A DNA stretch of 64,000 nt from Streptomyces fungicidicus (GTDB lineage Bacteria > Actinomycetota > Actinomycetes > Streptomycetales > Streptomycetaceae). Below are positions 16,456 through 26,171 of this stretch, in pieces; within the stretch, counting starts at the first letter, position 1, and every line of letters begins with the position of its first letter. The stretch covers positions 496,001-560,000 of the forward strand of contig NZ_CP023408.1 in the NCBI RefSeq assembly GCF_003665435.1, given 5' to 3'. The position numbers and the translations under genes are program-made. The notes below the pieces were generated by a model, which searched no databases, was not told where the DNA came from, and was given only the letters and a program-made list of their open reading frames with translations.

Positions 16456-17148
16456 TCAGATGACGTTCAGGCGTTCCAGGAGGAAGAAGAAGGCGGCGGG
16501 CATGGGCTCGTCACCGCAGTCGCGGCGCACCTGCTCCCAGTCGACCTTCTCGCGCAGGGCGCGGGCGATGGGCAGCACGGCCCCGAAGTCGCAGTGGTGC
16601 TCGGAGAAGGCGGCCACCAGGCCCGACAGCAGATCGGTGGGCGCCAGGACCGGCATGCGCACGGACTCCACCGGCAGTTCCCGCGCCCGCCGGAGCATCT
16701 CGGCCGAGACCGGCCTGTGCGCCAGTTCGAAGATGAGGTCGACGTCCTGGCCGAAGCAGGTCGCCTTGAGCAGCCAGTCCTCGGGCGGGGCGTACACCGT
16801 CAGCCCGGCATCCCGCAGGGTGGCGGCCACCGGTTCCGCGTCCTCCGGGCGGACGGAGAAGTCGACGTCGTGCTGGAGGTTCCCGCTGCCGCCGTGGGCG
16901 TGGACGGCGACGCTGCCGGCCAGCGCGAAGAGGTGACCGCCCCGCTTCAGCACCGCGCCGACCTGCTTGGCCGCCTCCAGGATGGCCTGGTTGCGGTCGC
17001 GGGGGAGGCCGGGGTCGTCGCCGTCGGCCCGTGCCCCGCCCGGCGGGATGTGCGCGGCAGCCTGCCCGGGGGTGTCCGTGGCCAGACGGAGCTCCCGGGT
17101 TCCTCCCGGGGGCCGGGCGAGCGTCGCGTCCTCGCCGTCCTCCGTCAT
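16456..17148 (-). CDS. Nucleotidyltransferase-superfamily protein
   Basis: This 230-aa protein shows a minimal nucleotidyltransferase core: a Gly-Ser motif in FALAGSVAVHAHGGSGNL followed by HDVDFSVRPEDAEPV, giving the usual paired acidic residues (D-x-D) near residues 95-98, and a later acidic VDLIFEL strand near residue 135. The first 55 residues are Gly/Pro-rich and probably disordered. Related proteins include the DUF6036/AbiEii-like nucleotidyltransferases, but no toxin or antitoxin partner is adjacent. It starts the operon with the BON protein and phosphoesterase. A role in nucleotide signalling or RNA modification is possible but unsupported. Confidence 0.78.
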   Translation of the reverse strand: MTEDGEDATLARPPGGTRELRLATDTPGQAAAHIPPGGARADGDDPGLPRDRNQAILEAAKQVGAVLKRGGHLFALAGSVAVHAHGGSGNLQHDVDFSVRPEDAEPVAATLRDAGLTVYAPPEDWLLKATCFGQDVDLIFELAHRPVSAEMLRRARELPVESVRMPVLAPTDLLSGLVAAFSEHHCDFGAVLPIARALREKVDWEQVRRDCGDEPMPAAFFFLLERLNVI

Positions 17149-17387
17149 GACCACTCCCTTCGCCGGCCGGACGGTCCGCACGGCCGCCGCCCGGCTCTCC
17201 CGTCCGGGGCGGCCGCGTGTGCCTGGATCCAGTACCCCGCGCGACCCTTCCGACACGGGCGGGCGGGGGCGGCCCCAGCCACCGCCGGCGTAGCAGAGGG
17301 GCGAACCGCGCGGTAACGGTCGAATATGGGGCAAGAACAGGAAAGTCGATCGGTGCCCCCGAGAGGGACTCGCCCGTGGAGGTCGTC

Positions 17388-17999
17388 ATGGAGCAGGACA
17401 CGACTCGTCCGCCGGATCTTCCGCGGCCCTTGCGGGCCGTCGCCGCGCGGCTGCGGCATCTGCCGGGAGCGGGGTACGTGGAGAAGGCCGCCGGGGGAGC
17501 CCTGGACGCGATCGGCGCGGTCTCCCCGCGCGGGCGCCGCATCGCCGTCTACGCCGGGGCTGGGGTGCTCGGAGTGGCCGGCGTCGTCGAGTGGCCGGTG
17601 GCGGTGACCGGCGCGGCCGTCGCCTGGTTCACCCAGCCCCGCCCCGCACAGCGGCCCGGCGGCGAGCCGGGCGCCGAGTCGCCGGACGGCGTCGGCCGGC
17701 ACCTTCCGGCGGCGCAGGAGGACGCCGCCGGACACCCCGGGACGCCGGCCGGGAACGGCCCGCCCGTCGGCCGGCCGGAGCCCACGGGCCCCGGCGACCG
17801 GCTCATCCCCTCCCGCCACCGCAACGGCCACGAGCAGCACGCCGTGCGGGAACAGCCCGCCAAGGTGGGCGACACCGCCACCGCCTCGGCCCTCAAACAG
17901 GTCGCCGAGGCCACCTCGCACCACGCCCCGCACGGCGGCCCCCACCCGGACCCGGACGCCGCGCCCGGGCAGCCGCGCGACGCCCGGCACACCGGCTGA
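17388..17999 (+). CDS. Small membrane-anchored partner of the downstream P-type ATPase
   Basis: I do not recognise a named family. This 203-aa protein has one clear hydrophobic stretch (about residues 44-78, VYAGAGVLGVAGVVEWPVAVTGAAVAWF). A Pro/Gly/His-rich hydrophilic tail follows and ends in runs such as HHAPHGGPHPDPD. The His-rich tail could bind metal. It is separated by only 24 bp from the giant P-type ATPase gene, indicating co-transcription. GTGGAGG precedes ATG 17388. Inference: a metal-binding or regulatory subunit of the transporter. Confidence 0.7.
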   Translation: MEQDTTRPPDLPRPLRAVAARLRHLPGAGYVEKAAGGALDAIGAVSPRGRRIAVYAGAGVLGVAGVVEWPVAVTGAAVAWFTQPRPAQRPGGEPGAESPDGVGRHLPAAQEDAAGHPGTPAGNGPPVGRPEPTGPGDRLIPSRHRNGHEQHAVREQPAKVGDTATASALKQVAEATSHHAPHGGPHPDPDAAPGQPRDARHTG

Positions 18000-18023
18000 G
18001 ACACGATCACGGGACCCCCACAG

Positions 18024-21000
18024 ATGCTCACACGCTTCGACGTCGCCCCCCTCGCCGGAGCCGTGGCGGGAGCCGCCGCAGGCGCCGCCCGCGGCACCGC
18101 GCAGGGCATGACGTCCGTCCACGGCACGACGCGCCGCCTGCGCCACGTCGCCCGCAACGCCCTCGGCGGCGGGCGGCACTGGCGGGCCGGACACCGCGTC
18201 CACCTGGCCCTGCGCCACCCGGACGGCCCCACGGCCCCGCTCGCCCGCAAGGTCGCCGCCGAACTGCTCGACCACCCCGACGTGCTCACGGCGTACTGGG
18301 ACGAGGGACTGTCCCGGCTCGTGGTGACCGCCGTGACGGACGCCGCCGGCGACCGGGTGACCGACCACGCCGTAGAGATCGCCGGCCGCCTCGGCCTCAC
18401 CGAGGACGCCGACCCCGAGGAGACGGACGACGCGGCCCACCCCGGCGACCCCCGCGAGGTGCGGATCGCCGCCGCCGCGCTGCTGCTGGACGCCGCCGGC
18501 ACGGCCGGCGCCCTGGCGGGCCGGTCGCTGCGCCTGCCGCGCACGCCCAAGGCCGTCACCGCCGCCGTCACCCTGCTGCGCGAGAACCCCCGCTTCCGCG
18601 CCCTGCTGCGGGAGCGGTTCGGCCGGACCGGCATGGAACTCCTCCTCGCCGCGGCCAACGCCGCCGCGCACGGCGCCGGGCAGTCCCCGGTCTCCCTGGT
18701 GCTCGACGGACTGCTGCGCACCGGCCAGCTGGCCGAGGCGACGGCACGGGCCGCCGCCTTCGAGGCCCTGCACGACGACATCTGCCACGAACGGCGCACC
18801 AGCATCCCCTGCCCCACCGGCGCCCGCCCGCACCTTCGCGTGACACCCGCCCAGGCGTACGCCGGCCACGCCGGCACCGGCAGCGTCGCGGGCGCCGCCG
18901 CCACCCTCCTGGTCACCCATGACACCGAGGAAGCGGCCGAGGCCGTCCTCGCCGGGTCCCCCAAGGCGGCGCGCTACGGCCCCGCCGCCTTCGACGTGGT
19001 CCTCGGCACCCGTCTCGCCCGCTCGGGCGTCCTGGTGCGCAGCGCCGAACGGCTGCGCCAGCTGGAGTTCGCCGACTCCCTCGTCCTGCACGCCGACGCC
19101 CTGCGCGGCCACGCACCGCCCGCCGACGGGGCGCCCCCGCTGTTCGAGGACCCCATCGACCCCCATGCCGAGGCCGTCCTCGACGCGGCCCGCCGGGCCG
19201 GGCTGCACGTGGTGGTCACCGGCGGCTCCGACCTCAAGGACATCACCCGCCTCGCCGACGAGGTCGCCCCCGCCGACCTGCCGTTCGGCGACGTCGTACG
19301 GGCCCTGCAGATCGACGGGCACATCGTGATCGGCGTCGCCCGCGTGGCCGCGCACGGCGACGCGCAGGTGGCGGACGGACTGCCCGCCGGCGACGTGGCG
19401 ATCGCCGTCACGGACGGCGACGCGGCGATCCCCTGGGGCGCCGACGCCCTCGCCCCGAACGGACTCGCCGACGTGTGGCGGCTGCTCACGGCCATCCCCC
19501 CGGCCCGCCGGGTCGGCCGCCGCTCCCAGACCCTGGCCCGCGCGGGCGCCGCCCTGTCCGGCCTCATGGTGGCCCGCGGCGGCACCCCCGGCGGCCGTCT
19601 CTGGCGGCGGCTCACCCGGCACGCCCCGGTGAACATCGCCGCGGCCGGCGCCCTGCTCGCCGGCTGGACCGAGGCCGTACGCGTGGCCAGGGCCACCCCG
19701 CCCGAACCCCGGCTGCACGTGCCCTGGCACGCCCTGGAACCGCACGAGGCGCACCGGCTGCTGCACGGCACCCGCGCCGACTCCGTCCCGCACGGACTGG
19801 CCCTCCTCGCCGCCCGCGCCCGGCAGCGGGCGGTCCGGCTCGCGCACACGCCCCCGGCCGCCCCCGCCCGCTGGACCTGGCAGGCCGCCGGAGCCGTGCG
19901 CCGCGAACTCGACGACCCCCTCACCCCCGTCCTGGCCACCGGAGCGGTCGCCTCCGCACTGCTCGGCTCGGTCGTCGACGCGTTGCTCGTCGTCGGAGCC
20001 ATGGACCTCAACGCGGTGACCGGAGGCCTCCAGCGGCTGCGCGCCGAACGGGCGCTCGCCCGGCTCGCCGCCCGCCAGCAGCCCAAGGCCCGCCGCCGGG
20101 TCGGCCCCGGCCGGACGGTCACCGTCGACGCCGCCCGGCTGCGGCCCGGCGACCGGATCAGCCTCGGCGCCGGCGACGTCGTACCGGCGGACGGGCGGCT
20201 TCTGCGGGTGGACGGGCTGGAGGTCGACGAGTCGTCGCTCACCGGCGAGTCGCTGCCCGTCACCAAGACCGTGGACCCCACCCCGGGCGCCCCGGTCGCC
20301 CGGCGGACCTGCATGGTCTTCGAGGGGACCACCGTCGTGGCCGGCCGGGCCGACGCGCTCGTGGTCGACACCGGCGACCGCACCGAGGCCGGCCGGGCCG
20401 TCGCCCTGGCCGCCCGCGTCCCGCCGCCCGCCGGCGTCCAGGCCCGCCTGCAGGAACTCACCCGCAAGACCCTCCCGGTGACCCTCACCGGCGGTGCGCT
20501 GGTGGCCGGGCTGTCCCTGCTGCGCGGCAGCGCGGTACGGCGTGCCGTCAGCGGCGGTGTCGCCGTGGCCGTCGCCGCCGTGCCGGAAGGACTGCCGCTC
20601 GTCGCCACCGTCGCCCAGATGGCCGCCGCCCGCCGGCTCTCCCGGCGCGGCGTCCTGGTCCGCACCCCGCGCACCCTGGAGGCGCTCGGCCGGGTCGACA
20701 CCGTCTGCTTCGACAAGACCGGCACCCTCACCGAGAACCGGCTCCGCCTGGTCCGGGCGGCCACCGCCGACGGCACCGTCCTCGCCCCTGGCGCCCCGGA
20801 CGCCGTGGAGGTCGTACGGCTCGCCGCGCGGGCCTGTCCGCGGGAGGAGACCGGCGAGGGACGCCGGGTCGCGCACGCCACCGACGAGGCCGTCCTCGAC
20901 GCCGCCCCGCCCGACCACGGCTGGACCGCCGAGGGCGAGCTGGCCTTCGAGGCCAGCCGCGGCTACGCGGCCGCCGTCGGCCGGGAGACCGGCGCGGACG

Positions 21001-22352
21001 CCGGACTCCTCGTCGTCAAGGGCGCCCCCGAGACGGTGCTCCCCGCCTGCCGGGACCTCCCCGACGAGGCGGCCGCCACCGCCCACACCCTGGCCGGACA
21101 GGGACTGCGCGTCCTCGCCGTCGCCCGGCGCCCGTGCCGGGGCGGCGACGCGGAGGCCGAACTCGACGCCGGTCTCGCCGGCCTGGAGTTCGCCGGGCTG
21201 GTCGCGCTCGCGGACGTGCCCCGCGAGACCTCGCAGGAACTGCTCACGGAACTGCGCAGGTCCGGCATCCTGCCCGTGATGCTCACCGGCGACCATCCGG
21301 AGACCGCCCGTGCCATCGCCCTCCAACTGGGCTGGCCCGAGGAGACGGAGGTGGTCACCGGGGACGAACTGGTCGCCATGGGCCGGTCCGACCGGGTGCG
21401 CGCGCTGCACGGCGCCGGGGTCGTCGCCCGGGTCGCCCCCGAGCAGAAGCTCCACGTCGTGGAGGCCCTGCAGCAGGCCGGCCGGGTGGTCGCGATGGCC
21501 GGCGACGGAGCCAACGACGCCGCCGCCATCCGCGCCGCCGACGTGGGCGTCGGCATCGAGTCGCGCGGCTCCGCGGCCGCCCGCAACGCCGCCGACCTGG
21601 TCCTCACCACCGGCGACCTGTCGGTCCTGGTGGACGCCGTCGTCGAGGGCCGCGCGCTGTGGCGCAGCGTCGCCGACGCGGTGAGCATCCTCATCGGCGG
21701 CAACGCGGGCGAGGTCGGCTTCAGCGTGCTGGGCACCCTGTTCGCCGGGTCCTCACCGCTGTCCACCCGGCAGCTGCTCCTGGTCAACCTGCTCACCGAC
21801 ATGTTCCCGGCCATGGCGGTGGCGGTCACCCCGAGCGGCGACCCCGCGACGGCCGCGCACGCCGCCACCGGCCCGATGGGCCTCGACGTCCTCGGCGCGC
21901 CCCTGCTGCGCTCCATCCGCCGCCGGGGCGTGACCACCTGCCTCGGCGCGGTCACGGCGTATCTGATCGGCCGCCTCACTCCCGGCACCGAACGCCGGTC
22001 CACCACCATGGCGCTGTGCGGGGTGGTCGGCGCCCAGCTGGTGCAGACCCTGTCCGGGCGCCGCCACAGCCCTCTGGTGTGGGTGACGGCTTTGGGCTCC
22101 GCCGCGGTGCTCGCCGCGCTGGTCCAGACACCGGGCGTCAGCCACTTCTTCGGCTGCGTCCCGCTCGGCCCCGTCGCCTGGGCGGGCGTCGCCCTGGCGA
22201 TCACGCTCTCGGCCTTCGCCCCCCGCCTGGAGCGCCTCACTCCGGTACGGCTCCTCTACGACCTCGCCTCCCGCCTCGCCCTCCACCTCGCCGCGCTCGC
22301 CCGCCGGACCCGGCACCTGCCGCTCACCGGCGCCGCCCGCCCGGTGACCTGA
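18024..22352 (+). CDS. Large cation-translocating P-type ATPase (CtpI-like)
   Basis: At 1442 aa this is roughly twice the length of ordinary P-type ATPases and matches the actinobacterial CtpI/CtpH group. Residues 1 to about 640 are an N-terminal extension of unknown role with weak heavy-metal-domain-like repeats. The actuator motif TGES is at 740-743, the phosphorylated aspartate is Asp897 in CFDKTGTLTEN, and the hinge GDGANDAAAIRAADVGVG begins near residue 1160. Transmembrane pairs flank these, including PEGLPL near residue 855, the ion-binding helix typical of P2-type (Ca/Mn-like) pumps. C-terminal helices end at 1442. It acts in the membrane; the ion is not identifiable with confidence. 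It is preceded by a small His-rich membrane protein gene. Confidence 0.9.
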   Translation: MLTRFDVAPLAGAVAGAAAGAARGTAQGMTSVHGTTRRLRHVARNALGGGRHWRAGHRVHLALRHPDGPTAPLARKVAAELLDHPDVLTAYWDEGLSRLVVTAVTDAAGDRVTDHAVEIAGRLGLTEDADPEETDDAAHPGDPREVRIAAAALLLDAAGTAGALAGRSLRLPRTPKAVTAAVTLLRENPRFRALLRERFGRTGMELLLAAANAAAHGAGQSPVSLVLDGLLRTGQLAEATARAAAFEALHDDICHERRTSIPCPTGARPHLRVTPAQAYAGHAGTGSVAGAAATLLVTHDTEEAAEAVLAGSPKAARYGPAAFDVVLGTRLARSGVLVRSAERLRQLEFADSLVLHADALRGHAPPADGAPPLFEDPIDPHAEAVLDAARRAGLHVVVTGGSDLKDITRLADEVAPADLPFGDVVRALQIDGHIVIGVARVAAHGDAQVADGLPAGDVAIAVTDGDAAIPWGADALAPNGLADVWRLLTAIPPARRVGRRSQTLARAGAALSGLMVARGGTPGGRLWRRLTRHAPVNIAAAGALLAGWTEAVRVARATPPEPRLHVPWHALEPHEAHRLLHGTRADSVPHGLALLAARARQRAVRLAHTPPAAPARWTWQAAGAVRRELDDPLTPVLATGAVASALLGSVVDALLVVGAMDLNAVTGGLQRLRAERALARLAARQQPKARRRVGPGRTVTVDAARLRPGDRISLGAGDVVPADGRLLRVDGLEVDESSLTGESLPVTKTVDPTPGAPVARRTCMVFEGTTVVAGRADALVVDTGDRTEAGRAVALAARVPPPAGVQARLQELTRKTLPVTLTGGALVAGLSLLRGSAVRRAVSGGVAVAVAAVPEGLPLVATVAQMAAARRLSRRGVLVRTPRTLEALGRVDTVCFDKTGTLTENRLRLVRAATADGTVLAPGAPDAVEVVRLAARACPREETGEGRRVAHATDEAVLDAAPPDHGWTAEGELAFEASRGYAAAVGRETGADAGLLVVKGAPETVLPACRDLPDEAAATAHTLAGQGLRVLAVARRPCRGGDAEAELDAGLAGLEFAGLVALADVPRETSQELLTELRRSGILPVMLTGDHPETARAIALQLGWPEETEVVTGDELVAMGRSDRVRALHGAGVVARVAPEQKLHVVEALQQAGRVVAMAGDGANDAAAIRAADVGVGIESRGSAAARNAADLVLTTGDLSVLVDAVVEGRALWRSVADAVSILIGGNAGEVGFSVLGTLFAGSSPLSTRQLLLVNLLTDMFPAMAVAVTPSGDPATAAHAATGPMGLDVLGAPLLRSIRRRGVTTCLGAVTAYLIGRLTPGTERRSTTMALCGVVGAQLVQTLSGRRHSPLVWVTALGSAAVLAALVQTPGVSHFFGCVPLGPVAWAGVALAITLSAFAPRLERLTPVRLLYDLASRLALHLAALARRTRHLPLTGAARPVT

Positions 22353-22515
22353 CGGCGCCCCCGCGGGACCTGCGGTCCCCAGCGGATTCCCGTCCGTGCG
22401 CTCAGACTGGAAGAGCAGGGGTGGTCCCGGTACCCGTCCGGGGCCGCCGACGCAGGCGGGTGCGGGCGCGCCCGGCGCGGCAGCCCGCCGCCGAGCGAGA
22501 AGGGTGTGGATCGGC

Positions 22516-23589
22516 ATGAAGGGATACGTCTTCCACGGTCCCGGGCAGTCCGCCTGGGAGGAGGTGCCCGACCCGGCCGTCAAGGAACCCGGCGACGTCA
22601 TCGTGCGGGTGGACGCCGTCACCATCTGCGGGACGGATCTGCACATCCTCAAGGGCGACGTGCCCGAGGTCCGTCCCGGCACCGTCCTCGGCCACGAGGC
22701 GGTCGGCGAGATCGTCGAGATCGGCGGCGACGTCCGCACCGTCCGCCCCGGTGACCGCGTCCTGGTCTCCTGCATCTCCGCGTGCGGCCGCTGCGGCTAC
22801 TGCCGCGAGGGCATGTACGGCCAGTGCAGGGGCGGCGGGGGCTGGATACTCGGCCACCGCATCGACGGCACCCAGGCCGAGTACGTCCGCGTCCCGTACG
22901 CCGACCTCTCGGTGCACCCGCTGCCCGGCGCCGTCGACAACCAGGACGCCGTGCTGCTGGCCGACATCTTCCCCACCGGCTACGAGGTGGGCGTGCTCAA
23001 CGGGCGGGTGCGTCCCGGTGACACGGTCGTCGTGGTCGGCGCCGGGCCCGTCGGGCTCGCCGCGATCGCCACCGCCCGGCTGTTCGCGCCGGAGCGCGTC
23101 GTCGCCGTCGACCTGGCCGCCTCCCGGCTGGGGGCCGCGAAGGAGTTCGGCGCCGATGCCGTGGCCGACGCGAACGAGGCTCCCGAGCAGCTGATCGACG
23201 ACCTCACCGGCGGGCTCGGCGCGGACGTGGTCATGGAGGCGGTGGGCGTCCCGGAGACCTTCGAGCTGTGCGCCCGCGTGGTGCGGCCCGGCGGGCACCT
23301 GGCCAACATCGGCGTGCACGGCAGTCCCGCCATGCTGCACCTCGAGGACCTGTGGATCAGGAACGTCACCATCACCACGGGACTCGTCGACACCCACTCC
23401 ACCCCCACCCTGCTGCGGATGGCGGCCGCCGGCCGGCTGCCCACCCGCCGGATGGTCAGCCACACCTTCCCGCTCGACCACATGCAGGAGGCGTACGAGA
23501 TCTTCGGCAACGCCGCCGAGACCGGGGCGCTGAAGATCGTCCTCGGTGTTCCGCAGCACGAGGTGGTCCCCGTCCCGCCGGCCGTCTGA
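22516..23589 (+). CDS. Zinc-dependent medium-chain alcohol dehydrogenase
   Basis: This 357-aa protein has the full MDR layout. Catalytic zinc ligands lie in TICGTDLH and GHEAVGEIVE. The structural zinc site is CISACGRCGYCREGMYGQC, with four cysteines, near residues 90-110. The Rossmann nucleotide-binding VVVVGAGPVGLAAIATARL lies near residue 170, followed by VVAVDLAASRL, whose Asp favours NAD. It resembles formaldehyde/sorbitol-type dehydrogenases of the ADH family. It is probably monocistronic: the neighbours are an ATPase (163 bp upstream) and a membrane protein (104 bp downstream). Substrate unknown. Confidence 0.92.
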   Translation: MKGYVFHGPGQSAWEEVPDPAVKEPGDVIVRVDAVTICGTDLHILKGDVPEVRPGTVLGHEAVGEIVEIGGDVRTVRPGDRVLVSCISACGRCGYCREGMYGQCRGGGGWILGHRIDGTQAEYVRVPYADLSVHPLPGAVDNQDAVLLADIFPTGYEVGVLNGRVRPGDTVVVVGAGPVGLAAIATARLFAPERVVAVDLAASRLGAAKEFGADAVADANEAPEQLIDDLTGGLGADVVMEAVGVPETFELCARVVRPGGHLANIGVHGSPAMLHLEDLWIRNVTITTGLVDTHSTPTLLRMAAAGRLPTRRMVSHTFPLDHMQEAYEIFGNAAETGALKIVLGVPQHEVVPVPPAV

Positions 23590-23693
23590 CGCGTCCGGCG
23601 CGGCGGGGCCCTTCGGCCCATGCGGGACCGGCGCGGCCGGGTCACCCTGGAGGAGGGACGCCGTCCGGTACCCGCGCGAGGAGGTGACCTCCC

Positions 23694-24290
23694 ATGGCGA
23701 GGACGCGTGGTGCGAGGCCCCGCAGGGTGAGGCTGTGGAGGTGGCGGAGGAACCCGCTGCGCCGCCGCAGTGATCTGGCCGAGGCATGGCTGCTGCTCGG
23801 CGCGCTCGTGCTCGCCCTGCTGCTGGGGGTGCTGTCCGGCCTCGCGGCGGCGGGCGCCGTGGACGGGTCGCTCGCCGAGCGGCGGGAGCGGAGCAGTCCC
23901 GTCGCCGCCGTGCTGACCGAGGACGCCGCCGGCGCGGCCGCCTCGGTGACCGAGAACGGGGACGGCGGAGTCTGGGCGAAGGTGCGCTGGACCGCCCCCG
24001 ACGGCACCCTCCACACGGGCCGGGCGGAGGTCTCCCCCCGGAGCCCTGCGGGCACCGAGGTCACCGTGTGGACGGACCCGGCGGGCCGGCTGGTCGCCGC
24101 ACCGCCCGAGGGCGCGGAGGCACGGTTCCAGACCGTCATGGCCGGTGTCACGGTCGCCGTGGCCACCGGGGGACTGGTGCTGCTCGGCGGGCGGCTCGGC
24201 CGCCGCCGGCTGGAACTGCGTCGCCTGGGCGCGTGGGAGGCCGAGTGGAGGCGGGTCGAGCCGTCCTGGCGGCGGCGGATGACGGGCTGA
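23694..24290 (+). CDS. Two-TM membrane protein of the Rv1733c type
   Basis: This 198-aa protein has a basic N-terminus (RTRGARPRRVRLWRWRRNPLRRRSD), one hydrophobic helix near residues 30-55 and a second near 150-168. Between them is an extracellular domain of about 90 residues containing WTAPDGTLHTGRAEV and VTVWTDPAGRL. This pattern is that of the actinobacterial Rv1733c family, whose function is unknown. Its ribosome site GAGGAGGTGA (23678-23687) is a near-complete match to the anti-SD sequence and also forms the DNA palindrome GGAGGTGACCTCC, so translation should be strong. Confidence 0.82.
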   Translation: MARTRGARPRRVRLWRWRRNPLRRRSDLAEAWLLLGALVLALLLGVLSGLAAAGAVDGSLAERRERSSPVAAVLTEDAAGAAASVTENGDGGVWAKVRWTAPDGTLHTGRAEVSPRSPAGTEVTVWTDPAGRLVAAPPEGAEARFQTVMAGVTVAVATGGLVLLGGRLGRRRLELRRLGAWEAEWRRVEPSWRRRMTG

Positions 24291-24371
24291 ACGGACGGGA
24301 GCGCCCTGGTGCGGAGCGCGCCTCGTGCCGGGAGGTTTCCGCTTTCGCCATGACTAGCTGGTGACATGCTG

Positions 24372-24391
24372 AATTGCAAAAGTTCGCAATT
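24372..24391. promoter_or_regulatory. AT-rich palindrome upstream of SulP gene
   Basis: AATTGC (24372-24377) and GCAATT (24386-24391) form perfect 6-bp arms around 8 nt, about 50 bp upstream of the SulP start and in an AT-rich pocket. It may be an operator for the ArsR-type regulator encoded downstream at 26740, whose own promoter also has a TTGC half-site and an 8-nt-spaced palindrome. Confidence 0.45.
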
Positions 24392-24440
24392 GGCTACATG
24401 ATGACCTCGTCGTCCAGTCGCGAGCGAAGTCGAGGGGGCC

Positions 24441-26171
24441 GTGTCCGTACCGCAGCCGCAGGCCGGAGCCCGGTCCCGGATCGCCGCCCTGCTGCCCACC
24501 CGCGCCGATGTGGAGGAAGCGCGGCACCATCCCCGCCGGGACCTGCTCGCCGGGCTGACCGTCGCGGTCGTGGCGCTGCCGCTCGCGCTCGGGTTCGGCG
24601 TCTCCTCCGGGCTCGGCGCCGCGGCGGGGCTGGCCACCGCCGTGGTCGCCGGGGCACTGGCAGCCGTGTTCGGCGGCTCCAATCTGCAGGTGTCGGGGCC
24701 GACCGGGGCCATGACGGTGGTGCTTGTGCCGATCGTCGCCGACCACGGCGCGGCGGGCGTGCTCACCGTCGGTCTGATGGCGGGCGTGATCCTGGTCGTG
24801 CTGGCGCTGCTGCGGGCCGGGGGTGCCATGCGGTACGTGCCCGCGCCGGTGGTGGAGGGTTTCACCCTCGGCATCGCGTTCGTGATCGGACTGCAGCAGA
24901 TTCCGAACGCGCTGGGGGTGCCCGTGCCGGAAGGCGAGCGGGTTCTGGTGACGGCCTGGCGGGCGGGCCAGGAGTTCGTCCGCGACCCCGGCTGGACCGC
25001 GCCGGCGCTGGCACTGGCGGTGGCGGCCGCGATGCTGCTCGGGGCGCGCTGGAAGCCCACCGTTCCCTTCTCCGTCCTCGCGGTGATCGCGGCCACGGTC
25101 GTGGCGCAGGTCGCCGGCCTGGACGGGGCGCGGCCGATCGGGGACCTGCCCCCCGGTCTGCCCGCCCCCTCGCTCTCCTTCGTCGACACCGCCGCCCTGG
25201 GCAGCCTGCTGGCGCCGGCCCTGGCCGTGGCGGCGCTCGCCGCCCTGGAGTCGCTGCTGTCCGCCTCCGTCGCCGACGGCATGACCGTGGGACAGCGCCA
25301 CGACCCGGACCGCGAACTGTTCGGCCAGGGCATCGCCAACATCGCCGCCCCGCTGTTCGGGGGCGTCCCCGCGACCGGCGCCATCGCCCGCACGGCCGTC
25401 AACGTCCGCACCGGCGCGTCCTCCCGGCTGGCCGCGCTCGTCCACGCCGCCGTCCTCGCCGTGATCGTCTTCGCGGCCGCCCCGCTGGTCTCGCGGATCC
25501 CGCTCGCCGCCCTCGCCGGCGTGCTGCTGGCGACCGCGGTCCGCATGGTCGAGGTCGGCTCGCTGCGCGCGATGGCCCGCGCCACCCGCTCCGACGCGCT
25601 GATCCTCGGCCTGACCGCCGTGGCCACGCTCGTCCTCGACCTCGTCCAGGCGGTGATCATCGGTCTGGCCGTCGCCGGGGTGCTCGCGCTGGGCGCGGTC
25701 GCCCGCCAGGCCCGGCTGGCCCCGCTGCCGCTGGACCGGGGCGACCACACGGACGAGGAGCACGAACTGCTGTCCGACCACATCGTCGCCTACCGCGTCG
25801 ACGGCCCCCTGTTCTTCGCCGCCGCCCACCGTTTCCTGCTGGAACTCACCGAACTGGCGGACGTGCGCGTGGTCATCCTGCGGATGTCCCACGTGAGCGT
25901 CGTCGACGCCACCGGCGCCCTGGTCCTCAAGGACGCGGTGACGAGACTGAGGCGGCGCGGCATCGTCGTCCTGGCGTCCGGTGTCCGCCCGGCGCACCAC
26001 CGGGCCCTCGCCTCCGTGGGCGTCCTGGAGCTGCTGCGCCCCGAGGGCCGGGAGTACGCCACGACCCCCGAGGCGATCCGCGCGGCCCGCGACCACCTGG
26101 AACGCGACGGTGTCCTGCGGGCGGCGAGACGATCCGTCGCCGTGCCTCCACCCGCCCGGGAGGCACCGTGA
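24441..26171 (+). CDS. SulP-family anion transporter with STAS domain
   Basis: This 576-aa protein starts at GTG 24441 with GAGGGGG upstream. It begins with a short cytoplasmic segment and then the SulP core: DLLAGLTVAVVALPLALGFGVSSG, FGGSNLQVSGPTGAMTVVL (the conserved anion-site helix) and some 11 further helices up to about residue 430. A C-terminal STAS domain (residues about 440-555) contains VVDATGALVLKDAV. Members move sulfate, bicarbonate or related anions across the cell membrane. No carbonic anhydrase fusion is present. It overlaps an anti-sigma-type ATPase gene by GTGA, an unusual pairing. Confidence 0.92.
   Translation: MSVPQPQAGARSRIAALLPTRADVEEARHHPRRDLLAGLTVAVVALPLALGFGVSSGLGAAAGLATAVVAGALAAVFGGSNLQVSGPTGAMTVVLVPIVADHGAAGVLTVGLMAGVILVVLALLRAGGAMRYVPAPVVEGFTLGIAFVIGLQQIPNALGVPVPEGERVLVTAWRAGQEFVRDPGWTAPALALAVAAAMLLGARWKPTVPFSVLAVIAATVVAQVAGLDGARPIGDLPPGLPAPSLSFVDTAALGSLLAPALAVAALAALESLLSASVADGMTVGQRHDPDRELFGQGIANIAAPLFGGVPATGAIARTAVNVRTGASSRLAALVHAAVLAVIVFAAAPLVSRIPLAALAGVLLATAVRMVEVGSLRAMARATRSDALILGLTAVATLVLDLVQAVIIGLAVAGVLALGAVARQARLAPLPLDRGDHTDEEHELLSDHIVAYRVDGPLFFAAAHRFLLELTELADVRVVILRMSHVSVVDATGALVLKDAVTRLRRRGIVVLASGVRPAHHRALASVGVLELLRPEGREYATTPEAIRAARDHLERDGVLRAARRSVAVPPPAREAP

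Noticed and set aside
17145..21455. A 1436-codon open frame on the minus strand opposite the large P-type ATPase
   Set aside because: It mirrors the GC-rich codon pattern of the true gene, has Gly/Ala/Arg composition without domains, and the plus strand encodes a complete ATPase with all motifs.
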